From assembly GCA_011620215.1 (NCBI GenBank), contig WOZP01000035.1:1-33125 (forward strand): a DNA stretch of 33,125 nucleotides. Direction: 5' to 3'. Made by a program: the position numbers and the translations under genes. The notes under the pieces are model-generated. The model saw only the letters and a program-made list of their open reading frames with translations, was not told the origin of the DNA and did not search any database. Numbering within the stretch: the first letter of the stretch is position 1; every line of letters starts with the position of its first letter. This document shows, piece after piece, positions 6,016-15,406 of this stretch. The stretch is from Rugosibacter sp. GTDB taxonomy: Bacteria > Pseudomonadota > Gammaproteobacteria > Burkholderiales > Rhodocyclaceae.

Positions 6016-7431
6016 ATGACAAAAACAGTGGATGTCGCCATTATCGGCGCGGGGAGTGCCGGTTTAGCCGCGTTGAGTGAAGTCAGAAAACGCACACAGA
6101 ATATAGTCATCATTAATGATGGTCCATGGGGCACAACATGCGCCCGTGTCGGCTGCATGCCCTCCAAGCTATTGATAGAGGCTGCAAACGCGTTTTATCA
6201 TCGCACCACATTTGAAGAATTCGGCATTCGTGGCGCAGACCAACTCACAGTAGATCGTAGCGCCGTATTGCGCCGCGTGCGTCGGCTACGCGATACCTTC
6301 GTAGCTAGTACGCTGAAAGCCACCGAAGCGCTAGGCATTCGCGCCATAACGGGTCGCGCACGCCTCTTGGGGCCCAACCGGCTACACGTGAATGGCACAG
6401 AGATCATCGCCCGCCACATTATCATTGCTACCGGCTCACGCCCTGTAGTACCTGCGCCCTGGCGCGCACTTGGTGATCGGATACAAACAACCGATACGCT
6501 CTTCGAGCAAACCACTCTGCCGAACCGCATGGCAGTGGTGGGGCTGGGGCCGTTAGGTGTGGAACTTGCTCAAGCCCTCTCCCGGCTAGGCGTCAATGTC
6601 ACCGCCTTTAGTCGCAACCCGCTGATTGCGGGCCTGACCGATCTCCGGGTAAATACGATCGCGCAGGAAGCTCTTGGTCATGAATTTGCGATGCATCTTG
6701 GCGCGGATGCCGAACTCACCGCGACAACCTCCGGTGTGCGTGTTCAATCCGGCAATCATGAGGTTGAAGTTGAACAGGTGTTGGTCGCACTCGGCCGCCG
6801 TCCCAACATCGATGATCTGGGACTGGAAACTCTAGGCGTAACGCTTAATGACAAAGGCATGCCAGAAATAAATCGAACAACCTTGCAAATTGCCGATCTG
6901 CCGGTGTTTCTTGCAGGCGATGCGAATGCCGAGGTGCCCCTGCTCCACGAAGCCGCTGATGATGGCCATATTGTCGGCATCAATGCCACGCAGCCAAAAG
7001 TGACTTGCTATGCACGCCGCACCCCGCTGACGATTGTTTTTGCCGAACCAGGCATCGCCATGGTCGGTGCCCGCTTTAGTGCGCTGGATATTGCCACCTG
7101 CATTACCAGTGAAGTGGATTTCGGCCATCAGGGCCGCGCCATGGCGGGCCAGCGCAATACCGGGCTAATCCGCCTGTATGCCAGCGCACAAGAAGGGCGT
7201 CTGCTGGGGGCAGAAATGTGTGCACCCGCTGCCGAGCATATGGCGCATCTTCTGGCATTAGCGATTGATCAAGCGCTCACCGTCCACGAAATACTGCGCA
7301 TGCCTTTTTATCACCCGGTTCTGGAAGAAGGGCTACGTGTTGCCCTTCGGGGTTTGGTCAAACAATTGCCCGCAACCACAGGGTTTGATTTGGCGAACTG
7401 CGAAAGCCTGCATATCAAAGCACTGGAATAG
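6016..7431 (+). CDS. Dihydrolipoamide-dehydrogenase-like FAD disulfide oxidoreductase
   Basis: A 471-residue class I pyridine nucleotide-disulfide reductase. FAD-binding GAGSAG lies at residues 11-16, the redox-active pair C42-x4-C47 is in TTCARVGCMPSK, a second dinucleotide site VVGLGPLGVELA starts near 173, GDAN of the FAD ribityl site is near 300, and the C-terminal interface has H433-P-V-L-E-E438, matching the catalytic HPTxxE of lipoamide dehydrogenase and glutathione reductase. It is not beside any 2-oxoacid dehydrogenase genes, so a role in the pyruvate or oxoglutarate complex is unlikely; the substrate is unknown. Reduction of a low-molecular-weight disulfide, for example that of ovothiol, is possible but only an inference from the ovoA gene 2 kb away. 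Confidence 0.85.
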   Translation: MTKTVDVAIIGAGSAGLAALSEVRKRTQNIVIINDGPWGTTCARVGCMPSKLLIEAANAFYHRTTFEEFGIRGADQLTVDRSAVLRRVRRLRDTFVASTLKATEALGIRAITGRARLLGPNRLHVNGTEIIARHIIIATGSRPVVPAPWRALGDRIQTTDTLFEQTTLPNRMAVVGLGPLGVELAQALSRLGVNVTAFSRNPLIAGLTDLRVNTIAQEALGHEFAMHLGADAELTATTSGVRVQSGNHEVEVEQVLVALGRRPNIDDLGLETLGVTLNDKGMPEINRTTLQIADLPVFLAGDANAEVPLLHEAADDGHIVGINATQPKVTCYARRTPLTIVFAEPGIAMVGARFSALDIATCITSEVDFGHQGRAMAGQRNTGLIRLYASAQEGRLLGAEMCAPAAEHMAHLLALAIDQALTVHEILRMPFYHPVLEEGLRVALRGLVKQLPATTGFDLANCESLHIKALE

Positions 7432-7602
7432 ACCTGCTACGCCATGCTGATGTTAATGGCCAACGCCAAGCCTTCGTTTGTCATTCACCAACCAGGTCAC
7501 AGCACCGCGCAAATGTTTTTCAAAACCTGCTCGAAGTGGATTGATTCCGAGGACGACAAGCGCGAAGCGCGCCAAGCTGGATGTGACAAGCAATGTGACT
7601 AA
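7432..7602 (+). pseudogene. Decayed C-terminal fragment of a tyrosine-recombinase (phage-type integrase)
   Basis: The frame from just after the previous stop to TAA 7600-7602 encodes TCYAMLMLMANAKPSFVIHQ, then PGHSTAQMFFKTCSKWID. This resembles the end of phage/island integrases, where the typical text is QLGHxxxQMxFKTYSKWI. The catalytic tyrosine position reads C (KTCSKWI) and the leucine of LGH reads P, so the fragment is not functional. The first roughly 80% of the gene is missing. It points towards, and ends 32 bp from, the 3' end of tRNA-Arg, the usual place for the integrase of an island inserted in a tRNA gene. Confidence 0.6.
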
Positions 7603-7634
7603 AAAAATAAAATCTAGCCGTATCAATGAGTAGC

Positions 7635-7711
7635 TGGTCCGCCCGACAGGACTCGAACCTGTTACCCCCGGCTTAGAAGGCCGGTGCTCTATCCAGATGA
7701 GCTACGGGCGG
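7635..7711 (-). tRNA. tRNA-Arg (UCU)
   Basis: A 77-nt cloverleaf read on the minus strand. Acceptor CCGCCCG pairs with CGGGCGG, the anticodon loop CTTCTAA gives anticodon UCU, the T arm is ACAGG-TTCGAGT-CCTGT, and CCA is encoded. It lies about 80 bp downstream of tRNA-Pro and probably shares its transcript. An integrase remnant abuts its 3' end. Confidence 0.95.
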
Positions 7712-7790
7712 AAAGGGCAGCAAATGCTGGGAAGTTCTGGATAAGACTGGATGCAGTCTAAAAAAGACAGAGACATCTTTCAAAAGAGAT

Positions 7791-7867
7791 TGGTCGGGGT
7801 GATAGGATTCGAACCTACGACATCTTGCTCCCAAAGCAAGCGCGCTACCGGGCTGCGCTACACCCCG
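7791..7867 (-). tRNA. tRNA-Pro (UGG)
   Basis: A 77-nt cloverleaf on the minus strand. Acceptor CGGGGTG pairs with CACCCCG, the anticodon stem CTTGC/GCAAG encloses TTTGGGA (anticodon UGG), and CCA is encoded. A good promoter lies directly upstream. Confidence 0.95.
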
Positions 7868-7878
7868 AACAAGCGGAC

Positions 7879-7908
7879 ATTCTACTCAACCTAGGGTTTG
7901 TCGGTCAA
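7879..7908 (-). promoter_or_regulatory. Sigma70-type promoter of the tRNA-Pro/tRNA-Arg unit
   Basis: On the minus strand TTGACC (7903-7908) and TAGAAT (7879-7884) are separated by 18 bp. The start would fall about 5 nt before tRNA-Pro. Confidence 0.7.
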
Positions 7909-7952
7909 TGCAGTTATGCCCTTTCTGGTTTCTCTTGTGATAAAGATTTGAC

Positions 7953-7981
7953 TTGCGATAGCGATGGGTTTCGTATATAAA
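7953..7981 (+). promoter_or_regulatory. Candidate sigma70-type promoter of dksA
   Basis: TTGCGA (7953-7958) and TATAAA (7976-7981) are 17 bp apart, about 30 bp before the dksA start codon. Confidence 0.5.
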
Positions 7982-8013
7982 GCACCCCTCTTTGTTTTTA
8001 GTTAGATAACGCA

Positions 8014-8442
8014 ATGACTGACGATCTGCTACATAAGAAACAATTTTCTGCATACGTCCCGATAAAGGGCGAGCAATATATGAGCGCAAAACAGCTGGCT
8101 CATTTCCGCGCGATTCTTTCTGCAGTCAAGGAAGATCTGCGTGATGATATTGAACGCACAGTGCATACCATGCAGGATGAGGCAACCGTGTTTGCTGATC
8201 CCAATGACCGTGCCAGCCAAGAATCTGACATTGCGCTTGAGCTCCGCAACCGTGATCGCGAACGCAAGTTGATCAAGAAAATTGACGAGTCCATCGCACT
8301 CATCGAAAGCGAAGATTATGGCTACTGCAGTTCATGCGGTGTCGAGATCGGTCTAAAACGCCTTGAAGCCCGCCCGACTGCAACACTATGCATCGACTGT
8401 AAAACGCTGGAAGAACATCGAGAAAAGCAAATCGGAAAATAA
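8014..8442 (+). CDS. dksA: RNA polymerase-binding transcription factor DksA
   Basis: A 142-residue protein that binds the RNA polymerase secondary channel and, with ppGpp, represses rRNA promoters and activates amino-acid promoters. The coiled-coil region carries [18 protein letters not shown] with the D65-R66-A67 tip (D74/A76 in E. coli) and [15 protein letters not shown]. The C-terminal zinc finger has C105-x2-C108 and C126-x2-C129. The ATG at 8014 gives an N terminus comparable to E. coli DksA, although its ribosome site is weak; ATG 8080 is an alternative. It stands alone, with its own promoter and a strong terminator shared with convergent pnp. Confidence 0.96.
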   Translation: MTDDLLHKKQFSAYVPIKGEQYMSAKQLAHFRAILSAVKEDLRDDIERTVHTMQDEATVFADPNDRASQESDIALELRNRDRERKLIKKIDESIALIESEDYGYCSSCGVEIGLKRLEARPTATLCIDCKTLEEHREKQIGK

Positions 8443-8483
8443 CTTCGCGTTGTTTTCACAACGACACTCCATCGTTTCACTGG

Positions 8484-8535
8484 ATATGACCCAATAAAAA
8501 AGGACGCCTAGGCGTCCTTTTTTATTGGGTCATAT
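8484..8535. terminator. 52-bp perfect palindrome, bidirectional terminator between dksA and pnp
   Basis: The 26 bases 8484-8509 are the exact reverse complement of 8510-8535, centred on GGACGCCTAGGCGTCC. Inside the arms, AAAAAA and TTTTTT flank the GC-rich core, so each strand reads as hairpin plus U run. It separates the convergent dksA and pnp genes. Confidence 0.95.
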
Positions 8536-8559
8536 CTGACTATTCGACTATTCAGCCAA

Positions 8560-10692
8560 TCATTGAGTCAATTGTCCAGCAACCTCAGACGTAGCGGCTG
8601 GTTCTACATCCACAGCCTTCATCGATAAACGCACGCGACCTTTATCATCTGTTTCAACAACTTTCACTTTAACAATCTGACCTTCCTTGAGGTAATCCGC
8701 AACGGCATTCACCCGCTCATTTGCAATCTGGGAAATATGCAACAGACCATCTTTACCTGGCAATAGGCTGACAATGGCACCGAAATCAAGCAGACGGAGC
8801 ACCGTACCCTCGTAAATACGGCCCACTTCCACTTCAGCCGTAATATCCTCAATACGCTTCTTGGCGATTTGAGCCGCATCTGCATTAACTGAAGAAATGG
8901 TGATCGAACCATCATCTGCGATATCAATGACGCAACCGGTTTCTTCAGTCAACCCACGAATTACCGCACCGCCTTTACCAATCACATCACGGATTTTTTC
9001 GGGATTGATCTTCATGTGGATCATTCGCGGCGCAAAGCTGGATACTTCTTCGCGGGGGGCAGACATTGAGCCATTCATCAAGCCAAGAATATGCAAACGT
9101 GCCTCTTTGGCTTGTGCCAAAGCAACTTGCATGATTTCTTTGGTGATGCCCTGAATCTTGATGTCCATTTGCAGGGCAGTGATGCCGGCTTCAGTACCTG
9201 CCACCTTGAAATCCATATCACCAAGATGATCTTCATCTCCCAGAATGTCGGTCAGTACGGCAAAGCGATTACCCTCTTTGATCAGGCCCATCGCGATACC
9301 GGCTACAGGGGCCTTGAGCGGCACACCGGCATCCATCAATGCAAGCGAGCCACCACAAACAGACGCCATGGAAGATGAGCCGTTAGATTCGGTAATTTCC
9401 GACACAACCCGCATTGAGTAACCAAACTCTTCTGCCGAAGGTAAAACAGCACTAAGGGCACGTTTAGCCAAACGGCCATGACCAATTTCACGACGCTTTG
9501 GCGTACCCACACGTCCGGTTTCACCGGTTGCATAAGGTGGCATGTTGTAGTGAAGCATGAAGCGGTCACGATACTCACCTTGCAACGCATCAATGATCTG
9601 TTCATCACGGCCAGTTCCCAGAGTTGCAACAACCAACGCCTGTGTTTCCCCCCGTGTAAATAAAGTAGAACCATGCGTACGTGGCAAGACCCCGTTACGA
9701 ATCGCAATAGGACGCACGGTGCGTGTATCACGTCCGTCAATGCGTGGCTCGCCACTGAGTATCTGGTTGCGAACAATCTTGGCTTCCAGATCAAACAGAC
9801 AATTATTCACTGCATTGAGTTCAGGAGGGTTTTCAACGCCCTCTGTTAAGGCTGCAATGGTTTTCTTGGTAATCTCACGCGTTTTTTCGGTACGCGCTTG
9901 CTTGCTGGTAATCCGATATGCCTCACGTAATTCGTTTTCTGCCAACTCACCCACACGAGCAATCAGTGGCTCATTACGCGGGGCTGGCTGCCAATCCCAC
10001 TCGGGCTTGCCAGCGAGTTCGACCATCTCATTAATGGCATTAATTGCCACTTGCATTTGTTCGTGGCCAAATACAACGGCGCCCAGCATAACCTCTTCCG
10101 TCAGCTGTTTGGCTTCCGACTCCACCATCAAGACAGCAGCTTGTGTTCCAGCAACCACGAGGTCGAGCTGTGTGCTTTCAAGCAGTTGAGTTTTAGTTGG
10201 GCACAGGACATAGCTGCCATTGATATAACCCACGCGTGCAGCGCCAATCGGACCATTAAATGGAATGCCGGAAATAGCCAATGCAGCAGAAGCGCCGATC
10301 AGCGCAGGGATATCCGGATCGATTTCCGGGTTGCATGACATCACAGTGCAAACGATCTGCACTTCGTTGTAAAAGCCTTCTGGAAACAAAGGACGAAGCG
10401 GACGATCAATTAGCCGACAAGTTAAAATTTCCTTCTCGGACGGGCGCCCTTCACGCTTGAAAAAGCCTCCAGGAATGCGGCCTGCGGCGTAGGTTTTTTC
10501 CTGATAATCAACAGTCAGTGGGAAAAAGTCCTGGCCGGGCTTGGCTTGCCGTGCGCCAACAACGGTGACCAATACAACCGTGTCTTCCATGGTGACCAAT
10601 ACAGCGCCCCCTGCTTGGCGAGCAATCTCGCCCGTTTCTAGCGTAACCGTATGAGCGCCGTAAGCAAAACTCTTCTTGACTGGACTAAACAC
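8560..10692 (-). CDS. pnp: Polynucleotide phosphorylase
   Basis: A 710-residue 3'-5' phosphorolytic exoribonuclease of the RNA degradosome type. Two RNase PH domains (about residues 10-220 and 310-545) include [23 protein letters not shown] and [15 protein letters not shown]. They are followed by a KH domain with VIGKGG and an S1 domain (about 620-690) with [18 protein letters not shown]. The start is GTG at 10692, which gives the expected MFSPVKKSF beginning; GAAAGGGA lies upstream. It follows rpsO with a terminator-like hairpin between them, as in the classic rpsO-pnp arrangement. Confidence 0.97.
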   Translation of the reverse strand: MFSPVKKSFAYGAHTVTLETGEIARQAGGAVLVTMEDTVVLVTVVGARQAKPGQDFFPLTVDYQEKTYAAGRIPGGFFKREGRPSEKEILTCRLIDRPLRPLFPEGFYNEVQIVCTVMSCNPEIDPDIPALIGASAALAISGIPFNGPIGAARVGYINGSYVLCPTKTQLLESTQLDLVVAGTQAAVLMVESEAKQLTEEVMLGAVVFGHEQMQVAINAINEMVELAGKPEWDWQPAPRNEPLIARVGELAENELREAYRITSKQARTEKTREITKKTIAALTEGVENPPELNAVNNCLFDLEAKIVRNQILSGEPRIDGRDTRTVRPIAIRNGVLPRTHGSTLFTRGETQALVVATLGTGRDEQIIDALQGEYRDRFMLHYNMPPYATGETGRVGTPKRREIGHGRLAKRALSAVLPSAEEFGYSMRVVSEITESNGSSSMASVCGGSLALMDAGVPLKAPVAGIAMGLIKEGNRFAVLTDILGDEDHLGDMDFKVAGTEAGITALQMDIKIQGITKEIMQVALAQAKEARLHILGLMNGSMSAPREEVSSFAPRMIHMKINPEKIRDVIGKGGAVIRGLTEETGCVIDIADDGSITISSVNADAAQIAKKRIEDITAEVEVGRIYEGTVLRLLDFGAIVSLLPGKDGLLHISQIANERVNAVADYLKEGQIVKVKVVETDDKGRVRLSMKAVDVEPAATSEVAGQLTQ

Positions 10693-10708
10693 AAATATCC
10701 CTTTCAGT

Positions 10709-10748
10709 AAAAAATAAAAGCCGACCCAGCACGCAAGGCTGAACCGGC
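10709..10748 (-). terminator. Intrinsic terminator/attenuator between rpsO and pnp
   Basis: On the minus strand GCCGGTTCAGC and GCTGGGTCGGC form an 11-bp stem with G-U pairs and a 7-nt loop, followed by TTTTATTTTTT. It should end part of the rpsO transcripts. A second short stem GCGAC/GTCGC lies upstream near 10775-10788 and could be a processing site, by analogy with E. coli. Confidence 0.75.
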
Positions 10749-10820
10749 GAAATCCATCATTACTCGATGAACAGGCGACACAGGTCGCTCAATTTAAAAA
10801 CTAAAAAACAGCGCTGTGAT

Positions 10821-11090
10821 TTATTTGCGCAGACCAAGACGCTCAATCAGCTCACGATAACCTTCTGCATTCTTGCGCTTGAAGTAATCAAGCATCTTGC
10901 GACGCTGACTAACCATTTTCAACAGCCCACGACGCGAGTGATGGTCTTTCGTGTGTGCTTTAAAGTGGCCTGTCAAATCATTGATCCGTGCTGTGAGCAG
11001 TGCGACCTGAACTTCCGGGGAACCCGTATCGCCTTGCGCACGCTGGTAGTTAGTTACGATATTTGCCTTATCTGTCGTGGAAATTGCCAT
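10821..11090 (-). CDS. rpsO: 30S ribosomal protein S15
   Basis: An 89-residue protein that binds 16S rRNA in the central domain. The sequence shows the family segments [29 protein letters not shown] and [10 protein letters not shown], and ends in LIERLGLRK. The ATG at 11090 is chosen because it gives the standard [12 protein letters not shown] start and has AAGGA upstream; the longer open frame to 11132 is not used. It is the first gene of the rpsO-pnp unit, with its own strong promoter. Confidence 0.97.
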   Translation of the reverse strand: MAISTTDKANIVTNYQRAQGDTGSPEVQVALLTARINDLTGHFKAHTKDHHSRRGLLKMVSQRRKMLDYFKRKNAEGYRELIERLGLRK

Positions 11091-11130
11091 GGTAGTTTCC
11101 TTGCTTGTTCTGACCCTTAAAGAGCTGATC

Positions 11131-11160
11131 ATTATAACGTTTCAAGTAGCTCTTTATCAA
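11131..11160 (-). promoter_or_regulatory. Sigma70-type promoter of rpsO with flanking inverted repeat
   Basis: On the minus strand TTGATA (11155-11160) and TATAAT (11131-11136) are 18 bp apart. AAAGAGCT at 11119-11126 and AGCTCTTT at 11148-11155 form an 8-bp inverted repeat around the -10 and start site, a possible operator. Confidence 0.7.
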
Positions 11161-11179
11161 GCTGCCTGTATGATATTCA

Positions 11180-12088
11180 TCATGTTGCAAAAGAGACGAG
11201 TCTTTGTGGCTGCAGCCAGCCATCAATTGTCATCTGACAAACGCCCATAAAATGGTTATCTGCATCATAAACCCGCGTACGAGCACCCGCCTCTCCGGTC
11301 CAGCGTATTGCTTGCCCCTGCCTTATTTTTGCTGCATTTTCGGCGTCCAGCCGTGTGATGGCAAGCCCCTGTAACAATATGTCCAGAGGGAGAAGCAAGG
11401 TATCGCGGGCTTGGTTATCGAGGAACTCAAGCGTAGTGATCGTATGCGCCTGCGTGACATCCAATGCGCCTATACCCGTTCGCCGTAGTGCAACTAAATG
11501 ACCACCACAGCCTAGTGCCTCACCAATATCCGCAGCCAAGGTTCGCACGTAAGTACCCTTGCTACAGCTGACCTCAAACACAAAAACCTCAGTTTCCCAT
11601 TCAAGTAATTGAATCTGATAAATATGCACATGCCTAGGCGCTCGCTCCAGCACAATACCTTCACGAGCATACGCATACAAAGGCTTGCCATCACGTTTTA
11701 ATGCTGAGTGCATGGGAGGCACTTGTTCAAGATCACCATGAAACCGGGTGAGCACCTGCTCCAGATCTGCAAGGTTGGTTGTAACCGAACGTCGCATTAA
11801 AACAGATCCTTCGGCATCCGCCGTATCGGTGGTGACTCCTAACCGAACGGTAGCAACATAGCGTTTATCCGCCTCCAGCAAAGCACTGGAAAATTTTGTT
11901 GCTTCACCAAAACAAAGAGGTAACAAGCCAGTGGCCAATGGATCAAGCGTGCCCGTATGTCCGGCCTTATCGGCGTTATAAAGACGCCGAGCAGCTTGTA
12001 GTGCGTAGTTAGAAGAGACACCTAAAGACTTATCTAGTAGCAAGACACCATCCAGATGGCGGCGCGGAGGACGTCGTGGTGCGCTCAA
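11180..12088 (-). CDS. truB: tRNA pseudouridine(55) synthase TruB
   Basis: A 302-residue enzyme that makes pseudouridine 55 in the tRNA T loop. The catalytic aspartate is in GHTGTLDPLATGLLPLCFGEATK near residue 46 (motif GTLDPLATG). The N-terminal GVLLLDKSLGVSSN and the later SCSKGTYVRTLAADIG segment are standard, and a short C-terminal PUA-like part follows. Its start overlaps the rbfA stop by 4 bp (ATGA), so the two are translationally coupled in the rimP-nusA-infB-rbfA-truB operon. Confidence 0.96.
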   Translation of the reverse strand: MSAPRRPPRRHLDGVLLLDKSLGVSSNYALQAARRLYNADKAGHTGTLDPLATGLLPLCFGEATKFSSALLEADKRYVATVRLGVTTDTADAEGSVLMRRSVTTNLADLEQVLTRFHGDLEQVPPMHSALKRDGKPLYAYAREGIVLERAPRHVHIYQIQLLEWETEVFVFEVSCSKGTYVRTLAADIGEALGCGGHLVALRRTGIGALDVTQAHTITTLEFLDNQARDTLLLPLDILLQGLAITRLDAENAAKIRQGQAIRWTGEAGARTRVYDADNHFMGVCQMTIDGWLQPQRLVSFAT

Positions 12089-12474
12089 TTGTTATCCAGC
12101 TTTTTATCCGATTTAACTGCCTCATCAATCAAGCCTGACAAGTAGGTACCTCGCTCGACCGAGGCATCATAGACAAAATGCAACTCGGGAATTTGATGTA
12201 TACGTAACCGGCGGCCCAACTCGCGCCGCAAAAATCCAGCCGACCGTTTCAAGCCTTCGGCAAGAACATCTTTTGATTCCGCACCGGCTAAAGATGTATA
12301 AAAAACCTTGGCATGTGCGTAATCGACGGTCACCTCAACATCGGTCACTGTCACTAGTGCCAGCAGTGAAGCAATACGTGGGTCTTTGAGATGAAACCGT
12401 AACAGATCAGCCAGCTCACGGCGAAGCTGTTCTGCCACACGGTCAGATCTCGCAAAACCACGCTGTATTGCCAT
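12085..12474 (-). CDS. rbfA: 30S ribosome-binding factor RbfA
   Basis: A 129-residue KH-like protein for late 30S maturation. Recognisable parts are the N-terminal RSDRVAEQLRRELADLL, the middle VTVTDVEVTVDYAHAKVFY and RRELGRRLRIHQIPELHFVYD. It starts 6 bp after infB and overlaps truB, consistent with one operon. Confidence 0.95.
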   Translation of the reverse strand: MAIQRGFARSDRVAEQLRRELADLLRFHLKDPRIASLLALVTVTDVEVTVDYAHAKVFYTSLAGAESKDVLAEGLKRSAGFLRRELGRRLRIHQIPELHFVYDASVERGTYLSGLIDEAVKSDKKLDNN

Positions 12475-12480
12475 TAGCGA

Positions 12481-15396
12481 TTAAAGCGAACGCGCAATTT
12501 CCTGTGTTTCAAAAACTTCAAGTTGATCGCCTTCGTTGATATCATTAAAATTCTTGAGACTCAAGCCGCATTCGAAGCCTTCTCTGACTTCCTTTACATC
12601 GTCCTTGAAGCGCTTCAAGGAATCCAGTTCGCCGGTATGCACTACAACATTATTGCGTAACACGCGTACTGAAGCATTGCGTTTGACAATGCCTGACAAT
12701 ACCATGCAGCCGGCCACCGCACCCACTCTGGAAATACGGAATACTTGCCGAATCTCGACCATACCCAGCACTATTTCTTTTTTCTCGGGTGCCAGCATTC
12801 CCGACAGAGCAGCCTTCACCTCGTCCACTACGGCATAAATGATGCTGTAAAAACGAATATCTACGCCAAAGCTTTCAGCCGCCTTGCGTGCGCCCGCATC
12901 TGCTTTTGTATTAAAACCAATAATGACCGCTTTGGATGCAAATGCGAGATTAACATCAGATTCACTAATGCTCCCCACGCCAGCATGAATAATGGATATT
13001 TTAACTTCACTCGTGGATAGCTTGTTGAGTGACTGAACCAGCGCCTCTTGGGACCCCTGAACATCGGCTTTAACAATTAATGGCAAGGTTTTTATTTCTC
13101 CCTCAGCCAGTTGCTCAAACATGTTTTCAAGTTTTGCCGCCTGTTGCTTAGCCAACTTAACATCCCGAAACTTGCCTTGCCGGAACAGAGCAATTTCGCG
13201 CGCCTTGCGTTCATCGGCAAGTACCATACCGATATCGCCCGCAGCGGGAACATCGGTCAACCCTTGAATTTCAACAGGAATGGATGGGCCTGCTGCTTCA
13301 ATGGATTTTCCATTCTCATCCAGCATGGCACGCACGCGGCCAAAAACCGAACCGAGCAGAAGAGAATCTCCCCGTCGCAGGGTTCCTGACTGTACCAACA
13401 GCGTAGCGACCGGGCCCTTGCCTTTATCCAGGCGCGCTTCAATTACTATCCCTTTCGCCGGGGCATCAACAGGTGCTTTCAGCTCAAGAACTTCGGCCTG
13501 TAAAAGCAATTGCTCAAGCAACTCGTCCACACCCGCGCCTGTTTTAGCGGATACACCGATGAACGGGGAGTCGCCGCCATATTCTTCGGGTACAACGCCT
13601 TCAGCTACCAGCTCCTGCTTGACCCGCTCAGGATTACCGTCGGGCTTGTCAATTTTAGTAATCGCGACAACCAGCGGGACACCTGCCGCTTTAGCGTGAT
13701 GAATCGCTTCTTTGGTTTGCGGCATAACACCATCATCCGCCGCCACAACCAAAATAACGATATCGGTGGCTTTTGCACCACGTGCACGCATTGACGAAAA
13801 CGCTTCGTGTCCCGGTGTATCAAGAAATGTAATCATGCCACGCGGTGTTTCTACGTGATAAGCACCGATGTGTTGCGTAATTCCACCGGCTTCACCATGT
13901 GCGACACGGCTTTTGCGAATATAGTCAAGCAAGGATGTTTTACCATGATCAACGTGGCCCATGACGGTAACAACCGGTGCACGCGGCAATTGCTCAAACA
14001 CCTTGTGCTCCACCTGATCATCCAGGAAAGTCTCCGGATCATCTAACTTGGCAGCGAATGCGCGGTGACCCATTTCCTCTACCACAATCATCGCGGTTTC
14101 TTGATCTAATACCTGGTTGATCGTCACCATCGAACCCATCTTCATCATCACTTTGATGACTTCAGATGCTTTAACCGTCATCTTGTGCGCAAGATCAGCA
14201 ACCGAAATAGTTTCCGGCACCTGCACATCGTGGATAATGGCTTCAACCACCTGCTGCGGGGCACTATTTTCATTATGCTCACGATGTCCGCCACCCTGCC
14301 GTCCACCGCCTTTGGCACCGCGCCAACCAGAGGGGCCAATATCCCCTCGTGTTTTGATCGTCCGACGCTTGGTCGCATCATCTTTCCAGACAGCTTTCTT
14401 GGCAGGTTTGGCCTTTGTTTCGGCCTCCTTACCTGCAGGTTTGTGTATCGTACCTGATACACCTGCTGTCGGAGTTACCGCCTTTGCTACGACTTTTGGT
14501 GCTGCGGCCGCTGCGGCGGTCGCAGCAACAGCGGCTTGCTGCTGCACAACACGCGCCTCAGCCTCAGCGCGAATTCTCGCTTCACGCGCATTTCTTGCCT
14601 CAAACTCAGCCGCTTGAATTGCTGCTAGTTGCGCCTGACGTTTTGCCTCTGAATCTCGTAGCGCACGCTCCGCGGAATCTATAATTGATCTTACCCTTGG
14701 TTTTGCAGTGGACCGGACAACGGCAACCTTTACTTCCGGCGTTGCAACTGGCTCGATTTTCTCAGGCGACTCACTTTGCTCACTTTGCTCAGTGTGTGCA
14801 ATCGAAGGCAATTGCACAGTGGCGGCAGTATCCTGACTAGCAGAAACCGGAGGGGATTCACTTTTACTCTCCATCTCCGGCGCAATGCTTTTTTCCGTGT
14901 CTGTCTCTACTGCAACGGCTGTGGTCTTTACAGGTGCAGTATCGTTTACCGGCAAAATTTGCGCTTCATCTTGAGCATCCACCTGAGCCTCTATCTTGTG
15001 CTCCAAAGATGGCTCACTGGCAGTCCTTTCCATTTTTGGTAACTCAGTCGCCAGGCTTTTGGTCATCGCCGCATCAGCCTTGGCCACCACTTCTGGTGCA
15101 TCTCGCTTGACGAACACGCGCTTTTTACGCACTTCAACTTGAATGGTACGCGATCTACCTGTTGCATCCGATGACTTTATCTCGGTTGTCTGCTTACGCG
15201 TCAAAGTGATCTTTGACTTGGACGCAGACTCTCCATGCGATTTACGCAGATAGTCCAACAGGCGCGTTTTATCCTGCTCCGACATCATGTCGCTAGGAGC
15301 TTGTTTTTCAACGCCGGCCTTGGCAAGTTGATCCAGTAGATCAGGAGCCGGCATTTTCAGCTCGGTTGCAAATTCAGAAACAGTCATCAAAGCCAT
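12481..15396 (-). CDS. infB: Translation initiation factor IF-2
   Basis: A 971-residue GTPase that brings initiator tRNA to the 30S subunit. The N-terminal part (to about residue 370) has an IF2_N-type domain, a long charged linker and an Ala/Glu/Arg-rich coiled region. A second IF2_N domain precedes the G domain, with the P loop GHVDHGKT near residue 477, DTPGHEAF, and TKID. C-terminal beta-barrel domains end in [10 protein letters not shown]. The ATG at 15396 ([14 protein letters not shown]) is preferred over the longer frame because it matches the family start, has GAGG/AAAGG upstream and begins 10 bp after the nusA stop. Confidence 0.96.
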   Translation of the reverse strand: MALMTVSEFATELKMPAPDLLDQLAKAGVEKQAPSDMMSEQDKTRLLDYLRKSHGESASKSKITLTRKQTTEIKSSDATGRSRTIQVEVRKKRVFVKRDAPEVVAKADAAMTKSLATELPKMERTASEPSLEHKIEAQVDAQDEAQILPVNDTAPVKTTAVAVETDTEKSIAPEMESKSESPPVSASQDTAATVQLPSIAHTEQSEQSESPEKIEPVATPEVKVAVVRSTAKPRVRSIIDSAERALRDSEAKRQAQLAAIQAAEFEARNAREARIRAEAEARVVQQQAAVAATAAAAAAPKVVAKAVTPTAGVSGTIHKPAGKEAETKAKPAKKAVWKDDATKRRTIKTRGDIGPSGWRGAKGGGRQGGGHREHNENSAPQQVVEAIIHDVQVPETISVADLAHKMTVKASEVIKVMMKMGSMVTINQVLDQETAMIVVEEMGHRAFAAKLDDPETFLDDQVEHKVFEQLPRAPVVTVMGHVDHGKTSLLDYIRKSRVAHGEAGGITQHIGAYHVETPRGMITFLDTPGHEAFSSMRARGAKATDIVILVVAADDGVMPQTKEAIHHAKAAGVPLVVAITKIDKPDGNPERVKQELVAEGVVPEEYGGDSPFIGVSAKTGAGVDELLEQLLLQAEVLELKAPVDAPAKGIVIEARLDKGKGPVATLLVQSGTLRRGDSLLLGSVFGRVRAMLDENGKSIEAAGPSIPVEIQGLTDVPAAGDIGMVLADERKAREIALFRQGKFRDVKLAKQQAAKLENMFEQLAEGEIKTLPLIVKADVQGSQEALVQSLNKLSTSEVKISIIHAGVGSISESDVNLAFASKAVIIGFNTKADAGARKAAESFGVDIRFYSIIYAVVDEVKAALSGMLAPEKKEIVLGMVEIRQVFRISRVGAVAGCMVLSGIVKRNASVRVLRNNVVVHTGELDSLKRFKDDVKEVREGFECGLSLKNFNDINEGDQLEVFETQEIARSL

Positions 15397-15406
15397 GCCT
15401 TTACCC

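Noticed and set aside
7741-7770. Hairpin AGACTG-GATG-CAGTCT followed by A residues between the tRNAs, as a terminator
   Set aside because: On the transcribed minus strand the T run precedes the stem, so it does not have terminator order.
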